DNA of 64,000 nt from Romanomermis culicivorax (Eukaryota > Nematoda > Enoplea > Mermithida > Mermithidae): contig CAWUHX010000079.1 in assembly GCA_963922205.1 (NCBI GenBank), forward strand, positions 1 through 64,000. The letters run 5' to 3'. The position numbers and the translations under genes are program-made. The notes under the pieces were generated by a model. The model was not told the origin of the DNA. It worked only from the letters and a program-made list of their open reading frames with translations, and made no database searches. Below, piece after piece: positions 33,664 through 44,290 of the stretch. Every line of letters begins with the position of its first letter. Position 1 is the first letter of the stretch.

Positions 33664-34253
33664 TGTTGAGGATGTACTTATAGTAGTAGTAATCAATGCA
33701 AAATTGGTGAATTGACAAAGTCAGGATTCGACCAAAAAGAGGAATGTTTATCATTCTCATACTTTGCTGTGTCGTGGGCTAGTCACGTCCATTTCTTTAT
33801 AATATTTCTTTTTACGCCCAATAAAGGCAAGTGTCGACAGCCCCACACACACCTATTTACATAATAATATTGTTATTATTATTTATCATTTTATTATTGT
33901 GTTACTTGCGCAATAAGCAGAAACAGGAGTCCTCTTACACGGGATCCAAAGCCAAGGTAAAGCCCCAGCTCCTTTAGATATTGTTGTAGTGAGTTCTCCT
34001 TATTTGTGTAAACCTTTGGGAGGCATCTGGGAAGACCCTGAGTGCCCTTCGATTGCAAGAGTTAGAGTTCCAGTTACTTATTAGTGACTGAAGGTTGTGT
34101 TTATTTCTGCTTAAGGACTGTTGCACTGTGTTTTGTTGACGGCTAATAGGAAGCTCGTTTGAGTGACCTACAGTAGTCAGTTGAATACAAGCCAATAGCA
34201 CTAGAGTTATATTGCTGACATCTTTTGACCTAAGCAGAGAAGTAAACATAACA
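33664..34253 (+). repeat. 3' LTR
   Basis: It is a direct repeat of 20520-21116, with a short deletion near its start and scattered substitutions. It ends AAACATAACA and is followed by the CATG duplication at 34254-34257. Confidence 0.93.
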
Positions 34254-34257
34254 CATG

Positions 34258-35609
34258 GAAGATGGGCAGTGAATCGAAGTGAAAAACTGAGTGGTTTCCT
34301 TGCCACAGGACCTACAAAGGTACTTTACTGACATGCACTTTGTCAGTTTCACTTGCCCATGTTCCATTTTCTTTGAAATAGCTCACATGCTCATGGTCAC
34401 AATTGACAATTTGATCAAAATCTGTCAAATCAGAGCTGCCAGACATTACAAACATGAGCTTGTTTTCGAAAAGCATGGGTAAGTTTTTGTAACAGGTATC
34501 ATTGACTTTATAGCTTCAGTAAACATGTGAGACATTGACTTGTCTGCAGGGCCAGATGGTCAATGCTTCTCCTGTGAACTCAGCTACTAAATCAGTTCAT
34601 TGCAAGAAAGCACAAGCTCCCAGGGTAGCATCAAGCCTGAGCATATGCCACACAAGGTCAAGATGACGTTGGGCTTGTCTGCATAATTCGTCCCAAATAT
34701 TTTCAAAATTTTGCATTTCAAAATCGTGAATTTTTTGTTCAAGGTAATTGAGCTTAGCATTGATAGGATCACTGCCTGATAGATTGACTTTGATATTTTT
34801 GGTCAGTTTATTACTAAAACTTGCTGATTTAACATCTATCAGAATGCCTTGTTCAGTTACATAGGTGCCTTTTATTTCTGGACAATTTGGATTGCTAAAG
34901 ATTGTGCTATTTTTTATTGGGAATGCACCTTGTAGCTCATCTACTATCATATGATTGCTACTGATTTTGACTTTATAAATGTTTTTCAGCTCAAATGGAC
35001 AAACATTTTCAATGGCAGTTCCATCCCAAATGGCAACTCCATCATCCAAAATGCAGGTACCAGCATTGGCCTTGCAACCACCTAAGTCACCTAAGGTACT
35101 GATTAAAGTTTTTCCATCCCATGAAGCTATTTTACCTTCTTCAATGATTAGATTTTCAACCATGGTGTAGTGATCTGAGCAACACCAGCTATATTCGACA
35201 GTAAGTTTGTTACTAGTAGACTGCAGGCCAAGTGAAGTTTGATTTAGATCTTGTTGTTTGAAAGTTTTTGTTTCCCATGAAATTCTGCATTTGGCTGCAT
35301 TTCGAATGTTCAACTTGGGCCTGATCAAAAACAATACTTTTGCTCCAAAAAACTGGTTTGAGTACAAATTTTCCGAGTCCAAATACTGCATTTGTAGCTA
35401 AATGTATGTGCAGGAAAGCTGCGAGGCACATATACTTTTCCCAATGTTGTGATCAGAATATTTTGTGATTTTATTTTCGAGCATGAAACAAATTGTGGTA
35501 TGTCCAAAGAGTGACCACTTCGGGCAGAGCCACAGATTTGGTAGCTCTGACTGATGGGCATGCAACAACACGAAAATATAAACAAAAATAAAATTTCAAA
35601 AATGTTCAT
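34258..35609 (-). pseudogene. Envelope-like glycoprotein of the old retroelement (ectodomain)
   Basis: On the minus strand ATG 35609 starts a signal peptide (MNIFEILFLFIFSCCC, then a polar region beginning SQSYQICGS). A frame change near 35390 leads to the open stretch 35391-34597, a Cys-rich ectodomain with LGGCKANAGTC, DDGVAIWDG and NVCPFELK, N-glycosylation sites such as NQTS and NSTI, and a long helical end. Beyond the stop at 34597 the similarity-like reading continues to the insertion point at 34257. The membrane anchor is on the other side of the insert (20519-20160). This layout (signal peptide, Cys-rich ectodomain, helical stalk, single anchor) is that of a viral entry glycoprotein. 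I cannot assign it to a fusogen class. It lies after gag and before pol. Confidence 0.65.
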
Positions 35610-36601
35610 TTTTGTTCCACTGGCCCAAAACAAATTTTGGCAGTTGTTGATTTGACTGCAGCAATTCGGCAATCTAGTGGGTGACAGCTTGTTTGAAGCG
35701 TAATATTTGGCATTGTTGATTTTTCTTTTACCCGTCCCCACCTCCCCTGCGATTATGGTGCTGTCTTTTTTGTTGTTGGCCTAAAAATCAAGACTGCGTT
35801 ATGCTGTTTTTGTAAGGGTATTGCTATTTCCATTACCCAAACCTTCAAAAACCGATTTCCTTGACTGTCGATTTTTGATCAGTGTAGCTGGAATTGGCTC
35901 AGCAATTGGTGTATTTTGTCTGATTCCCAAGGCTACGATTTTGTATGCTAAGATGTTGGGCTGCATTGATCCCAATTCAAGCAACAGTATGCGTGTTGAA
36001 CATTGACGTTGATAGGTGGACAGTTTTGGAATTTAAAATGTTTTCAAAACTCTATCATAGTTTAATGTTGATATGATCAGAAGCTTTAATTTTCCTGACT
36101 GACTGGTAGCCAAGGTGGTGCCTTTCATGGCCTTGCCACTTTGTCCTTTTCTTTGTGATGGTCGGGCCATCTTCACTATTTTGCGACGTGACTGGCTATT
36201 TTCTTTCTTTATGTTCTGTTTTCGAGGCTGTTGTTGAGCTGCAACCTGATTCTCATTTTCAGCTGACTTCGACACATCTTCTGTAGCTTGATCACTGTTT
36301 GCATTTTTGCTGTGGGTAGCTGTAATTTTGCCTGGAGTCTGAACAGACCCTTCGTTAGTTGTTTTTTCATCAGGTGCCTCTGACAACAAAAGTCATAGTG
36401 GAACTCTTCTTCTTCAAAAAAGCTCATAATTGATTTGATGCCTGGAACACCAAAAAAGAGTCAGTCGTGCATAGGTATTGATCATCCCCATCCAAAGATT
36501 CATTGGCTGTGCCCATGATATTATTCTGGGCACTTTGGGGGCAGTGTTTCTGATAATGGCCCTTTTGTTTACAATTATTGAATGTCACATTTTTAGATTG
36601 G
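35610..36601 (-). pseudogene. Basic linker region between zinc knuckles and glycoprotein
   Basis: The open piece 36389-36033 is rich in Gln, Lys, Ser and Arg (for example RKQNIKKENSQSRRK and KMARPSQRKGQS) and has no recognised domain. It follows the zinc-knuckle region on the same strand, so it may be a Gag tail or a separate RNA-binding protein of the old element. Stops and frameshifts are frequent on both sides. Confidence 0.4.
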
Positions 36602-36608
36602 CACCTAT

Positions 36609-36848
36609 CTATGGTCTGGCCGGCATGCTAACCCCACAATCAGCAGTGGCATGACCAACACAATTGCATTTGATACAGGTAAGCTTTTTCTTGCAGTCTC
36701 TAGCTATATGACCTGCTTTACCACAACTGAAACATGTAGGACTTGATTTTTCTCTGGTGTACAATTTTTTGGTTGATTGATTATTCTTTGCCATTTGTAT
36801 TTTGATATTTTTCATTTGTTCCGTAAGCAAATCAATTTGTTGTTTCAT
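36609..36848 (-). pseudogene. Nucleocapsid with two CCHC zinc knuckles (old element)
   Basis: Two knuckles are clear: CFSCGKAGHIARDC, a perfect C-x2-C-x4-H-x4-C, followed by CIKCNCVGHATADC, the same spacing. They are preceded by a helical stretch (LLTEQMKNIKIQMAK) and ended by a stop at 36609. Such knuckles package retroelement RNA. The frame follows gag on the minus strand. Confidence 0.92.
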
Positions 36849-36901
36849 GTAGCCATTTTGGACAGAAAAAATATGCTCAGCTGCTTATGGTACTGCATAT
36901 T

Positions 36902-38344
36902 TTACTGAAACAGGAGTGATGCAACTTTCTTAGCATAAAATTTCTCATTCAACAAAAATCGCTTCTTCAGGCAAAGTTTTAAAACTCTGAAAATGCTTGA
37001 ACTGCAAAGCTTTTTGAATTTTTTTTTGAAACCCATCTCCAAAAATTGGTTCAATGCATCCTCATCAAAAGTTGGATATGCCAAATGGCCAAACTTTTCC
37101 AGCTCATTGAAGTAGGCTGTGACAGTTTCAGTGTGTTTCTGTCTGCGATCACGAATGATCGTTCTATGATGAAAAATGTCATAGGTGTTTGGAAATGCTG
37201 ATGACAAAGCTGCTTTAAATGGGGCATAAGTGGCTGGTGGAGTTGGAGAATTTGATATGTTTCCAAATTATGTTAGGGCGTCGCCCCTTAGATGGAACTT
37301 CAAATATACTATTTTTATTGCATCATCATCTTGCTTGATGCCTTTCAACAGTGTTGTATTTTAGAGTGTCATCGGGGTTTTGGAGAGTAGAGGCAGGAGT
37401 TGGTTCCAGAGTTCATCCTTAATGCACCTATTTCCTATGCCCATGCTTACCTGATTAATTACTTAGTTAATGTACTTGAACCTGACAACAATCACCCCAC
37501 AAACTACGAAAACGTAGTCCCTTAATTTGTCTCCCAATTACGTAATGAAAATAAAGGGAGAGTTTTCTCCAATTTTATCTGACACAAAAACACACTTACG
37601 CATACAAACGTGAGTAGGCGAGAATAATATAAAGCTCCCACGTGCTAGGGGAAAACACAAATATTCTTTGCGCATGGGGAGGCGAACCAATGAAAAAAAC
37701 ATATAATACTAATCATCAGAGAGCCAACCCAACACATGCGTGCCGATTTGTGCTACAGTAAGACGTCTCTTGATGGTCTGCGTCACTCCCTCCACTTTGT
37801 ACTTGGGCTTATCTTCCAAAAATCGACAAACACAGGAATAACCCTTCAAATTGGCGGAAATACACTACAACAACAGCATTTGTTTTTCAAGTTTTTTGAT
37901 CCACTCATCAAAATTCTCTGATGGTGATCCACAAAAATATGAAAATTCGGCATTTTTTGTCAATAGATCACTGCGTAAACTGTTTATTGGTAAGTCATTT
38001 ATGCCCTGTTCTGCTGATGCAACTCTATGGGTGAGATGGTCCTCAAGCACCGGTAAACATCTGTCAAGCACAGATGTCAAAACGTCTTGGAAAACGTCTA
38101 CAAATGGATCAGCAGCTCGATTTTGATGTGCAGAGGGAAAACCGACCGCATTACTGCTGGTGGTAGAACTAGCTGAACAATTTGCACTGGCACTGTTTGC
38201 CAAATTCATCAAGCTAGCAGGATCTATCATTGTTTTTCTGGATCTGAGCCTATGTGCACTATCTGTTGCTTGTTTTTGTATATGCAAAAATTCTTCGCTC
38301 AATGTTTCTTTATGTTCCTCCAGATTTTTGACACAATGCAACAA
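36902..38344 (-). pseudogene. Gag remnant of the old retroelement
   Basis: The N-terminal piece 38344-37865 contains a charged helix and a Ser/Ala linker, and ends in FSYFCGSPSENFDEWIKKLEK, the typical start of the gypsy capsid domain. The C-terminal capsid piece is at 37207-36902 (ALSSAF, RRQKHTETVTAYFNELEKFGHL, FLEMGFKKKF). About 600 bp between them (37270-37865) do not read as gag and may be an insertion or heavily mutated. Several frame changes mean no full protein can be made. Confidence 0.75.
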
Positions 38345-39254
38345 AGTGACACATCTTCACAAAAAGTATTCGGATGATCTGCACCTGTCTTGTCCCATTA
38401 GAGTCTCACAGAAACGAATTATGAGTATACAAAAAACGGAAGATAAGTAATTACAGAAATATTGAAAACAATGAGCACAGTACAGAATTATTCAACAGCT
38501 CAGACAGAATTAATGATGTGTAGGTCTGGAAAAAACGAACTGTCTGAAGTTGAAGTGCCTACAAAAAATAAATGCAAATTTACATGGAAAAATACCTACA
38601 GTAATCTACAGTACAAAATTTACTAACATATACAAACTTATAATTTTTCGACTCTTGGTCACAACTCTTTTCATTACAGTTTCCTCATATATTGAGATCG
38701 ACGACTTTATCATGTAAATCGGATGCATCTTAACGAATGTACATAGAAATAATGATAATCAGGAAAAAGTGTAGTGTCTGAAATGTGCTATATAAAATGA
38801 GGGATGGTTGACAAATGCACAATCTTAATCGCAAGTCGTAATTTTTAATAAAAAGTTTGTAATTCAGAATTTACTGTACTTTCTGTGAGGTCAATAGTAG
38901 GAAGGGACAAAGCGTTAGCCCTCTTTTGATTGACCGAAATTACCGCCCCCTCGTTGATCAGTCAAAATTTTTGAGATGTCCCCAGGCGTGAAAAAAAAAT
39001 TTTTTCGTTTTAAAATCCTCGATTTTTGGCTAAAAAATGCGCACAGACGCTTTACCGCACTGTTTTTGAGATTTTTCAAGCCTTCCGGTTTTTTTAGACA
39101 AGTTAATTCATTAAAATTGAAGAAAAAATTGAAATGTTCGACTTAAAAGCCTAATCTACAAGCATTGTTGAATAAATTTTCTAGCAAACTATCCAAGAGC
39201 ATAATTGACTTGAATTACACAAGAAATCAATGGTCAAGCTGGTGCACACTACCC
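38345..39254. other. No gene seen
   Basis: AT-rich sequence between the gag start of the old element and the foldback element. It should hold the upstream LTR of the old element, but I found no matching repeat on the other side (15.9-16.9 kb). Confidence 0.5.
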
Positions 39255-41165
39255 TATAGCGTTATAATGATGAGTGTATATACAGTATATTTGTCAGATT
39301 ATTGATTACTGTAGCAAAAAGATCAACTTGCTCATCAAATTTCAAAATAGCCACAAATACCTAAAAACGCGACAAATTGTGAGGGACCAGGCCACATGCC
39401 CCACCGGAGTTCAAGGGGTAAGGCGCCGCACGTATTCTTGCAAATTGCGCTGTTTATTGGAATCTTTTCAACAATTTGATTAAAATATTGACTATTAAAA
39501 TAAACGTTGAGTGCGACACATTGTGAAGGGCCAGGCCACATGCCCTGCGGGAGGTCAAAGGGTAAGGCGCCACACATATTCTTGCAAAATTTTTATTTTT
39601 TATATGTTCTTCTCTGTCAAGTTTTTTCATTTTTTGATTTATTTTTTTGCTTTTGTCTTTTTTGTCGTTTTAAATATGGTTTTTGTATGTTGTCAAGTTT
39701 TTTGTTTTTTTATTGAAAAATTATGGTTCAAGATGTCACAAAATCATGTAATTTTTGGGAAAACGCACGGCAAGCTGGCCATTGAACATTCTTCCACATA
39801 TTTTGAACGTAAAATTCGACGTTGATCCAGAGTTAAATCCGAAAATTGAAATATATTCGACCACTAGAAGAAAAATATTGAAATTAAAAAAAATAAAAAT
39901 AAAAAAATGAAAAAAAACTTCCAAACAGAAAACAAATACAAACGAAACGCAAGTGCAGCACAAAAACCATAAAATTCACAACAATACCCAATTTTTCCGG
40001 AAAAAAATTTCGGAAAACTAAAAAACGTAGAAATAAACTACAAAAAAGCGAAAAAACAGATTAAAAAATTACGAAAAAAACATTTTTTGACGTAAAATAA
40101 ACCACAAAAACAAATAAAATCCGAAAAACCGAAAATTCCATAATGAACTCTAAGATTGCAATCAAAAAAACAAAAAATCAACAAAAAAGAGAACAAAAAA
40201 ATAAATCACAAAAAACAAAAAAATTTAATGATAAACTATAATTTTCAAGCCGAAACACTAAAAAAACTTGACGAAAGAACAATAAAAAACACAAAAAAGA
40301 ATAAATAAGAAAAAATTAAAAAAAGCGAAAAGCAAGTAACACACCAAAAATGTCAGCATGAACTAAAATTTTTTATTGAAAAAACAAAAACACTTTGAAA
40401 AAATAAAAACAAAAGAAACAAAAAATGATCATAAACTATAATTTTCACACAAAACATGATAGAAGTTAACAAAAAACAACAAACTAGAAAAGAGGAAGAA
40501 AAGCAAACAAAAAGAACAAAAAATAAAATCTGCAATTTTTTCTAGGAAAAAAACATAGCAAATAAAAAACAAAAAAGCAAGTAAAACAAAAAAACAGAAA
40601 GTAAGTGAAGCACAAAAAACAAAAATGTCAGCATAGACTATCATTTTTTATTGAAAAAACGAAAACAGTTGAAAACACAAAAAGAGAAAAAAACAAAAAA
40701 TACGATAACTAAAAAATTAACTAAAAAAACACGAAAAAATAAGAAGAAAAAAACAAATATAAAAAACCAAAAAACAAGAAATTATTAGAAAAAAACATAT
40801 AAAAAATAAAAATTTTGCAAGAATATGTGCAGCGCCTTACCCCTTGAACTCCTGTGGAGCATGTGGCCTGGCCCCTCACAATGTGTTGCAGTTAACGCTC
40901 ATTTTAGTAGTCAATATTATAATCAAATTGTTGAAAAGATTCCAATAAACAGCACAATTTGCAAGAATATGTGCGGCGGCTCACTCCTTGACCTCCCACG
41001 GGTCGTGTGGTCGTGCCCAAGCCTCCCAAGGTGGTGTCCCTGCCCTTCGACGCATTTTTAACTTTTGTAGCTATTCTCAAATTCATGAGCAAGTTGATCT
41101 TTTTGCTACAGTAGTCAATGATCTGACAAATGTACTGTATATACACTTATCATCATAACGCTATA
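39255..41165. mobile_element. 1.9-kb foldback element with compound inverted arms
   Basis: The left arm (about 39255-39600) and right arm (about 40805-41165) are reverse complements of each other. They share TATAGCGTTAT at the tips, GTATATACAGTA, CTGTAGCAAAAAGATCAACTT and AATCTTTTCAACAATTTGAT. Each arm carries two copies of a ~70-bp GC-richer unit (GGCCACATGCCC, AAGGGGTAAGGCGCC, ATTCTTGCAA), four copies in all: about 39378, 39519, 40812 and 40960. The middle is T-rich on the left and A-rich on the right, so it is loosely palindromic too. TATA at both tips may include a TA-type target duplication. No transposase is encoded. Confidence 0.82.
39830..40812 (+). repeat. A-rich, nearly T-free core of the foldback element
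   Basis: About 980 bp of AAAACAAAAAA-type sequence with strong strand asymmetry. A few phrases such as TGTCAGCAT and TTTTTATTGAAAAAAC recur at about 40350 and 40625, so it grew partly by internal duplication of a ~275-bp piece. The open frames on the minus strand here are Phe/Leu-rich by-products. Confidence 0.8.
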
Positions 41166-41213
41166 AGCTGCAGTAACCCAAGTCCTCTATGATGACAAGC
41201 GAAAGCCCAAAGA

Positions 41214-41425
41214 CATACCTGTACTTGGGGGGGGGGGGGGTTGGCCCAACTTGGCCAACCCTGTACCCAAAATCATTTCCCTCCCACCCCCCCCAGTCTG
41301 GAAAAAATTAAAAAAATTTTCAAAAAAGTGTATGTTTTTGGGAAAAATTTCGACTTTTCCTACCCCCCCCCCAAAATTTCGGATTTACCTCCCCCCCCCA
41401 ACTGGCCGGAGGTCTTACAGGTATG
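41214..41425. mobile_element. Short hAT-type element (CATACCTGTA family), perfect 8-bp duplication
   Basis: It begins CATACCTGTA and ends TACAGGTATG, with flanking direct repeats CCCAAAGA at 41206-41213 and 41426-41433. The interior has the same G-run and C-run pattern as the 140-409 copy. The exact 8-bp duplication points to a hAT-type transposase acting in trans. Confidence 0.93.
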
Positions 41426-41945
41426 CCCAAAGAGGATGGTAATGTTTCCAACGCGAAGCGCCGGAAAATTTTTTGGGTATATTGACATTCTGGGACGCTG
41501 GAAAATCAATTTTCCGAACATTTATTTCAAGAATTAGATTCCAATTTTGTGTTCAAGAGTCGTAATTTCTAGAATTTTAATTGAAAATTTTTAAAATCTG
41601 TAATTTATTTGTAAACTCTCATGAACTTGGTCGAAAATATATGAGTAAGAAGAGTATAAATTTCCGAAAGATATTTCCATGAAGCTTTTGAATTGATTTT
41701 TTGTTAGCAAAGAAATAATCGCATCATAAAGCATAGAGACTTGACGTATTGATTTTTTTCAAAAGGAAAAAATGCGAATCTTCATTAAATATTATGATAA
41801 AATGTTGAAGATTGTCAATTAAAACATGAGATACTACGTCTAAGATGATGAAAACTATTATAGATTAAGTGATAAATGAAGGTAGACATCATAAAAGCCA
41901 CGCCTGAGCTACGTAATGAATAATGATGATTATTAAAGTTATAAC

Positions 41946-42236
41946 CGGCGCGAAGCGCCGGAAAATTTTGAGATTTGGACCTCCTGAAATGCACCAAAAT
42001 GCATCTTTTCAATATGAAAATTGAAAACCCCAAATTTTTCTTCCACATTTGTGGAAAGCAGGGTTTTTTTCCGCACAGTGCGGACTTTTTTTGGGCTGTG
42101 CGAAAAATTTTTGAGCATTTTCCGCACAGAACGGAAATTTTTTTGGGCGTTTCTACTGCTGGCATTGATGAAAAGGTGCATTTTGGTGCAATTTAGATGG
42201 TCAAAATCTCAAATTTTTCCGGCGCTCCGCGCCGGC
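41946..42236. repeat. 290-bp palindromic unit bounded by GGCGC hairpins
   Basis: The left end CCGGCGCGAAGCGCCGG is followed by AAAATTTTGAGATTTGGACC and GCACCAAAATGCA. The right end is their reverse complement (TGCATTTTGGTGCA, AAAATCTCAAATTTTTCC, CCGGCGCTCCGCGCCGG). The middle has CCGCACAGTGCGG, another hairpin. It looks like a small inverted-repeat element or the terminal portion of the dispersed family. Confidence 0.75.
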
Positions 42237-42666
42237 AAAGAAAATAATTTATATTAACTAAAATTTAGCTGAAGCGCAGCCAAAAAGAAGTTTACTTCGA
42301 TTTCTCGGTTGTCCCTGATTGTTTCCATCAATCTTATATGTCTCTGCTAGAGTGAGTAAAACTCGTCACTTTGTAGTGTGAATTGGAATTTTCATACGAA
42401 TTTGCTGATTTTTCCCAGATTTCTCCTCACATTTATTTAATACCATCATTTTTCTTGGAAAAATCTAAACCGAACGTATTACAAATTATCTCTAGAATAC
42501 ATTTTCCAACATTTCAGTAGCTCCTTTGTTCAAAAATTCTCTGGTGTGACGCATCGGAAGTGAAGTGTGCATGGTTTTCATGATTTGAAGTTCCTCATCC
42601 CATTCATCAATTAGTTATCTTCAGTATTAGGTTCGGATTTTGTTGAAAATTGAGATTTAATATTGA

Positions 42667-42770
42667 TCTTCATTAGAGCTTGACACCGGGTACCCGAATT
42701 ACCCGGGTACCCGGGTACAAAATGAAAACCATTACCCGAGTAATTCGGGTACCGGTTTTGTATCCCGTAT
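42667..42770. repeat. GGGTACCCG-rich inverted repeat
   Basis: CCGGGTACCCGAATTACCC is followed by CCGGGTACCCGGGTAC and, about 20 bp later, by ACCCGAGTAATTCGGGTACC. The halves pair to a long hairpin. GGGTAC/GGGTCC-rich ends of the same look occur at both ends of 47949-50441, so this may be a relic of that family. Confidence 0.55.
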
Positions 42771-43478
42771 AATGTGCAGACTTGAGAGTAGAGGTATGCA
42801 TAGTTTTTTTAGCCTTTTACAAGGCATGGCTTGTTGGAGTGACAAAATGGCTTGTAGAATTTTAGTTCAACAAGCCAAATGGCTTGTCAGAATTTTTTGA
42901 GTCATGTGTTTGATCATATCGGATACAGAAAAGATGCATTTCGGGCATTTTAGAAAGTCATCTTAAAATTTTTCGGCGCTTTGCGCCGGTTATAACTTAA
43001 ATAAGCATTATTTTTTATTTCCTAGCTCAGGCGCTGCTTCTAACATGTCTACCTTCATTTATCATTTAATCTTTAATAGTTTTAATCATCTTGAACGTAT
43101 TATCTAATATTGGTAATCTTCAATACTTCATCTTGATATTTAATGAAGATTCACATTTTTCCCTTGACACATTTTTTGAGAAAGATCAATACGTCAAGTC
43201 TCTAAACTTTTTGAAGCGATTATTCCTTTCTTAACGTAAAATCAATCCAAAAGCTTCATGGAAGTAGTTTTCGGAACTTCTTACTCATATCTTTTCGGCC
43301 AAGTTCATGAGAGTGTGTGAATAAAATAATGGTTTTAAAATTTTTCAAACATGAAATTCTAGAAATTACGGCTTTTGAACAGAAAATTCGAATCTAATTC
43401 TTCAAATAAGTGTTTGGAAAATTGATTTTCCAGCATCGCAGAATGTCGATACCCAAAAAATTTTCCCGGCGTTTCAGG

Positions 43479-44065
43479 CAGGAAAGATTAATAGTTTTTT
43501 TGGGCTCTCACTTTTCATCATTGAGGACTTCACCGTCGATTTCTCATGTAATTCAAAGTCATTATGTTCTTGGATAGTTTGCTGGAAAATTTTTTCCACA
43601 ATGCTTGTAGATTAGACTTCGATCAAACTCAAAAATTTCAAATGTTTTCTGTTGGAAAATCGATTGAAATCTATAAATCATCGGCTCTAATCACAGAAAT
43701 GAGAGCAGCAACTATTAATTTTGTTTAATCAAGCTAAAATAATGTTTTTGAGCTAGAAAACAGATACTTTACATTATTTTCTTAGCAATCTATAATTTTC
43801 GCTCATTTCACACATTTTTCAAATGATCTAAACTTCGAACGGAAAAAATTTTCGTGTGCGGAAAAAATTTTGGGTCATTTCCGCACGGTGCGGATGAAGG
43901 CGTGCGGAAAAAAAACCCTGGTGGAAAGACCTCAAAAATTTTTTCCACATTCCAGATTTTTTGCCACATTATAGTGCAAATGTGGGAAAAAACAGTGGCG
44001 AGATCTGCCATCGTTTTGATTGGTTGAAAAAATTTATTGATTTTTTATAGTTGTTTCTGGCAAAT
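43479..44065. other. No gene seen
   Basis: Repeat-derived sequence with GTGCGGAAAAA-type phrases and the hairpin CCGCACGGTGCGG at about 43885-43897. It matches the flank of the 42.1 kb unit. No coding region. Confidence 0.5.
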
Positions 44066-44165
44066 TTTCTGGCTTAGGCCTAGGCTCTGGCTTAGGCTTA
44101 TGCTTAGGTTTACACTTAGGCTTAGGTTCAGGCTTAGGTCTAGGCCTAGGCTTGGGCTTGGACCA
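44066..44165 (+). repeat. Degenerate TTAGGC (nematode telomere-type) hexamer tract
   Basis: About 100 bp consist of imperfect hexamers: GGCTTAGGCCTAGG, GGCTTAGGCTTATGCTTAGG, CTTAGGCTTAGG, GGTCTAGGCCTAGGCTTGGG. A shorter run, CCCTTAGGCTTAGGCTTAGG, is at 44508-44527. TTAGGC is the telomere unit of nematodes; TTAGGG and TTAGG belong to most other animals and to arthropods. The minus strand reads as Lys/Pro repeats, but this is a by-product of the hexamer. Confidence 0.75.
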
Positions 44166-44290
44166 TTGTTTTTGGCTAAATTTTATAAGTCGGTTCCCGA
44201 CCTTCAGCCTAATTATTGTATTTGAGTTGTTTGCAGTGTTTTTTTGCCAAAACATGGTTTTTGGCACAACAAGATTTGGGGGTAAATTAC

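Larger units (their letters stand above)
20520..34253 (+). mobile_element. 13.7-kb Ty3/gypsy-type LTR retrotransposon with a third coding region
   Basis: Two long direct repeats (20520-21116 and 33664-34253) both start TGTTGAGGATG and end AAACATAACA (TG...CA), flanked by CATG duplications. The inside holds gag (frame 1), then a frame change to protease-RT-RNase H-integrase, a 1.15-kb spacer and a third coding region of about 4 kb with an exonuclease domain. All are on the plus strand. Stops and frameshifts scattered through all three, and visible differences between the LTRs, show an aged, inactive copy. It is inserted antisense within the glycoprotein gene of an older element. The length is well above the 5-9 kb usual for gypsy elements, owing to the third region. 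Confidence 0.93.
16939..38344 (-). mobile_element. Old minus-strand LTR-type retroelement, interrupted by a younger one
   Basis: Read on the minus strand, gag (38344-36902), zinc knuckles (36848-36609), a basic linker, a secreted/membrane glycoprotein (35609 to about 34260, continuing 20519 to about 20160), protease, RT, RNase H and integrase (to 16939) follow in one direction. The element at 20520-34253 lies within it, flanked by CATG on both sides. Removing that insert restores continuity of the glycoprotein gene. No LTR pair could be found outside, so the ends are lost or too diverged. Many stops and frameshifts show it is inactive. Confidence 0.75.
41441..43478. repeat. Long inverted repeat, arms of about 510-525 bp
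   Basis: The left arm 41441-41965 is the reverse complement of the right arm 42967-43478 with moderate divergence. Matching pairs include AAATGAAGGTAGACAT/ATGTCTACCTTCATTT, AATCTTCATTAAATAT/ATATTTAATGAAGAT and GAAAATCAATTTTCC/GGAAAATTGATTTTCC. Each arm starts and ends at a GGCGC hairpin. A third copy in direct orientation is at 16080-16620. The ~1-kb spacer has no gene. Confidence 0.83.

Noticed and set aside
34291-34482. Plus-strand frame beside the 3' LTR
   Set aside because: It is antisense to the old glycoprotein gene and crosses no conserved feature.
39507-40644. Hydrophobic frames on both strands in the foldback element
   Set aside because: They are by-products of T-rich and A-rich simple sequence.
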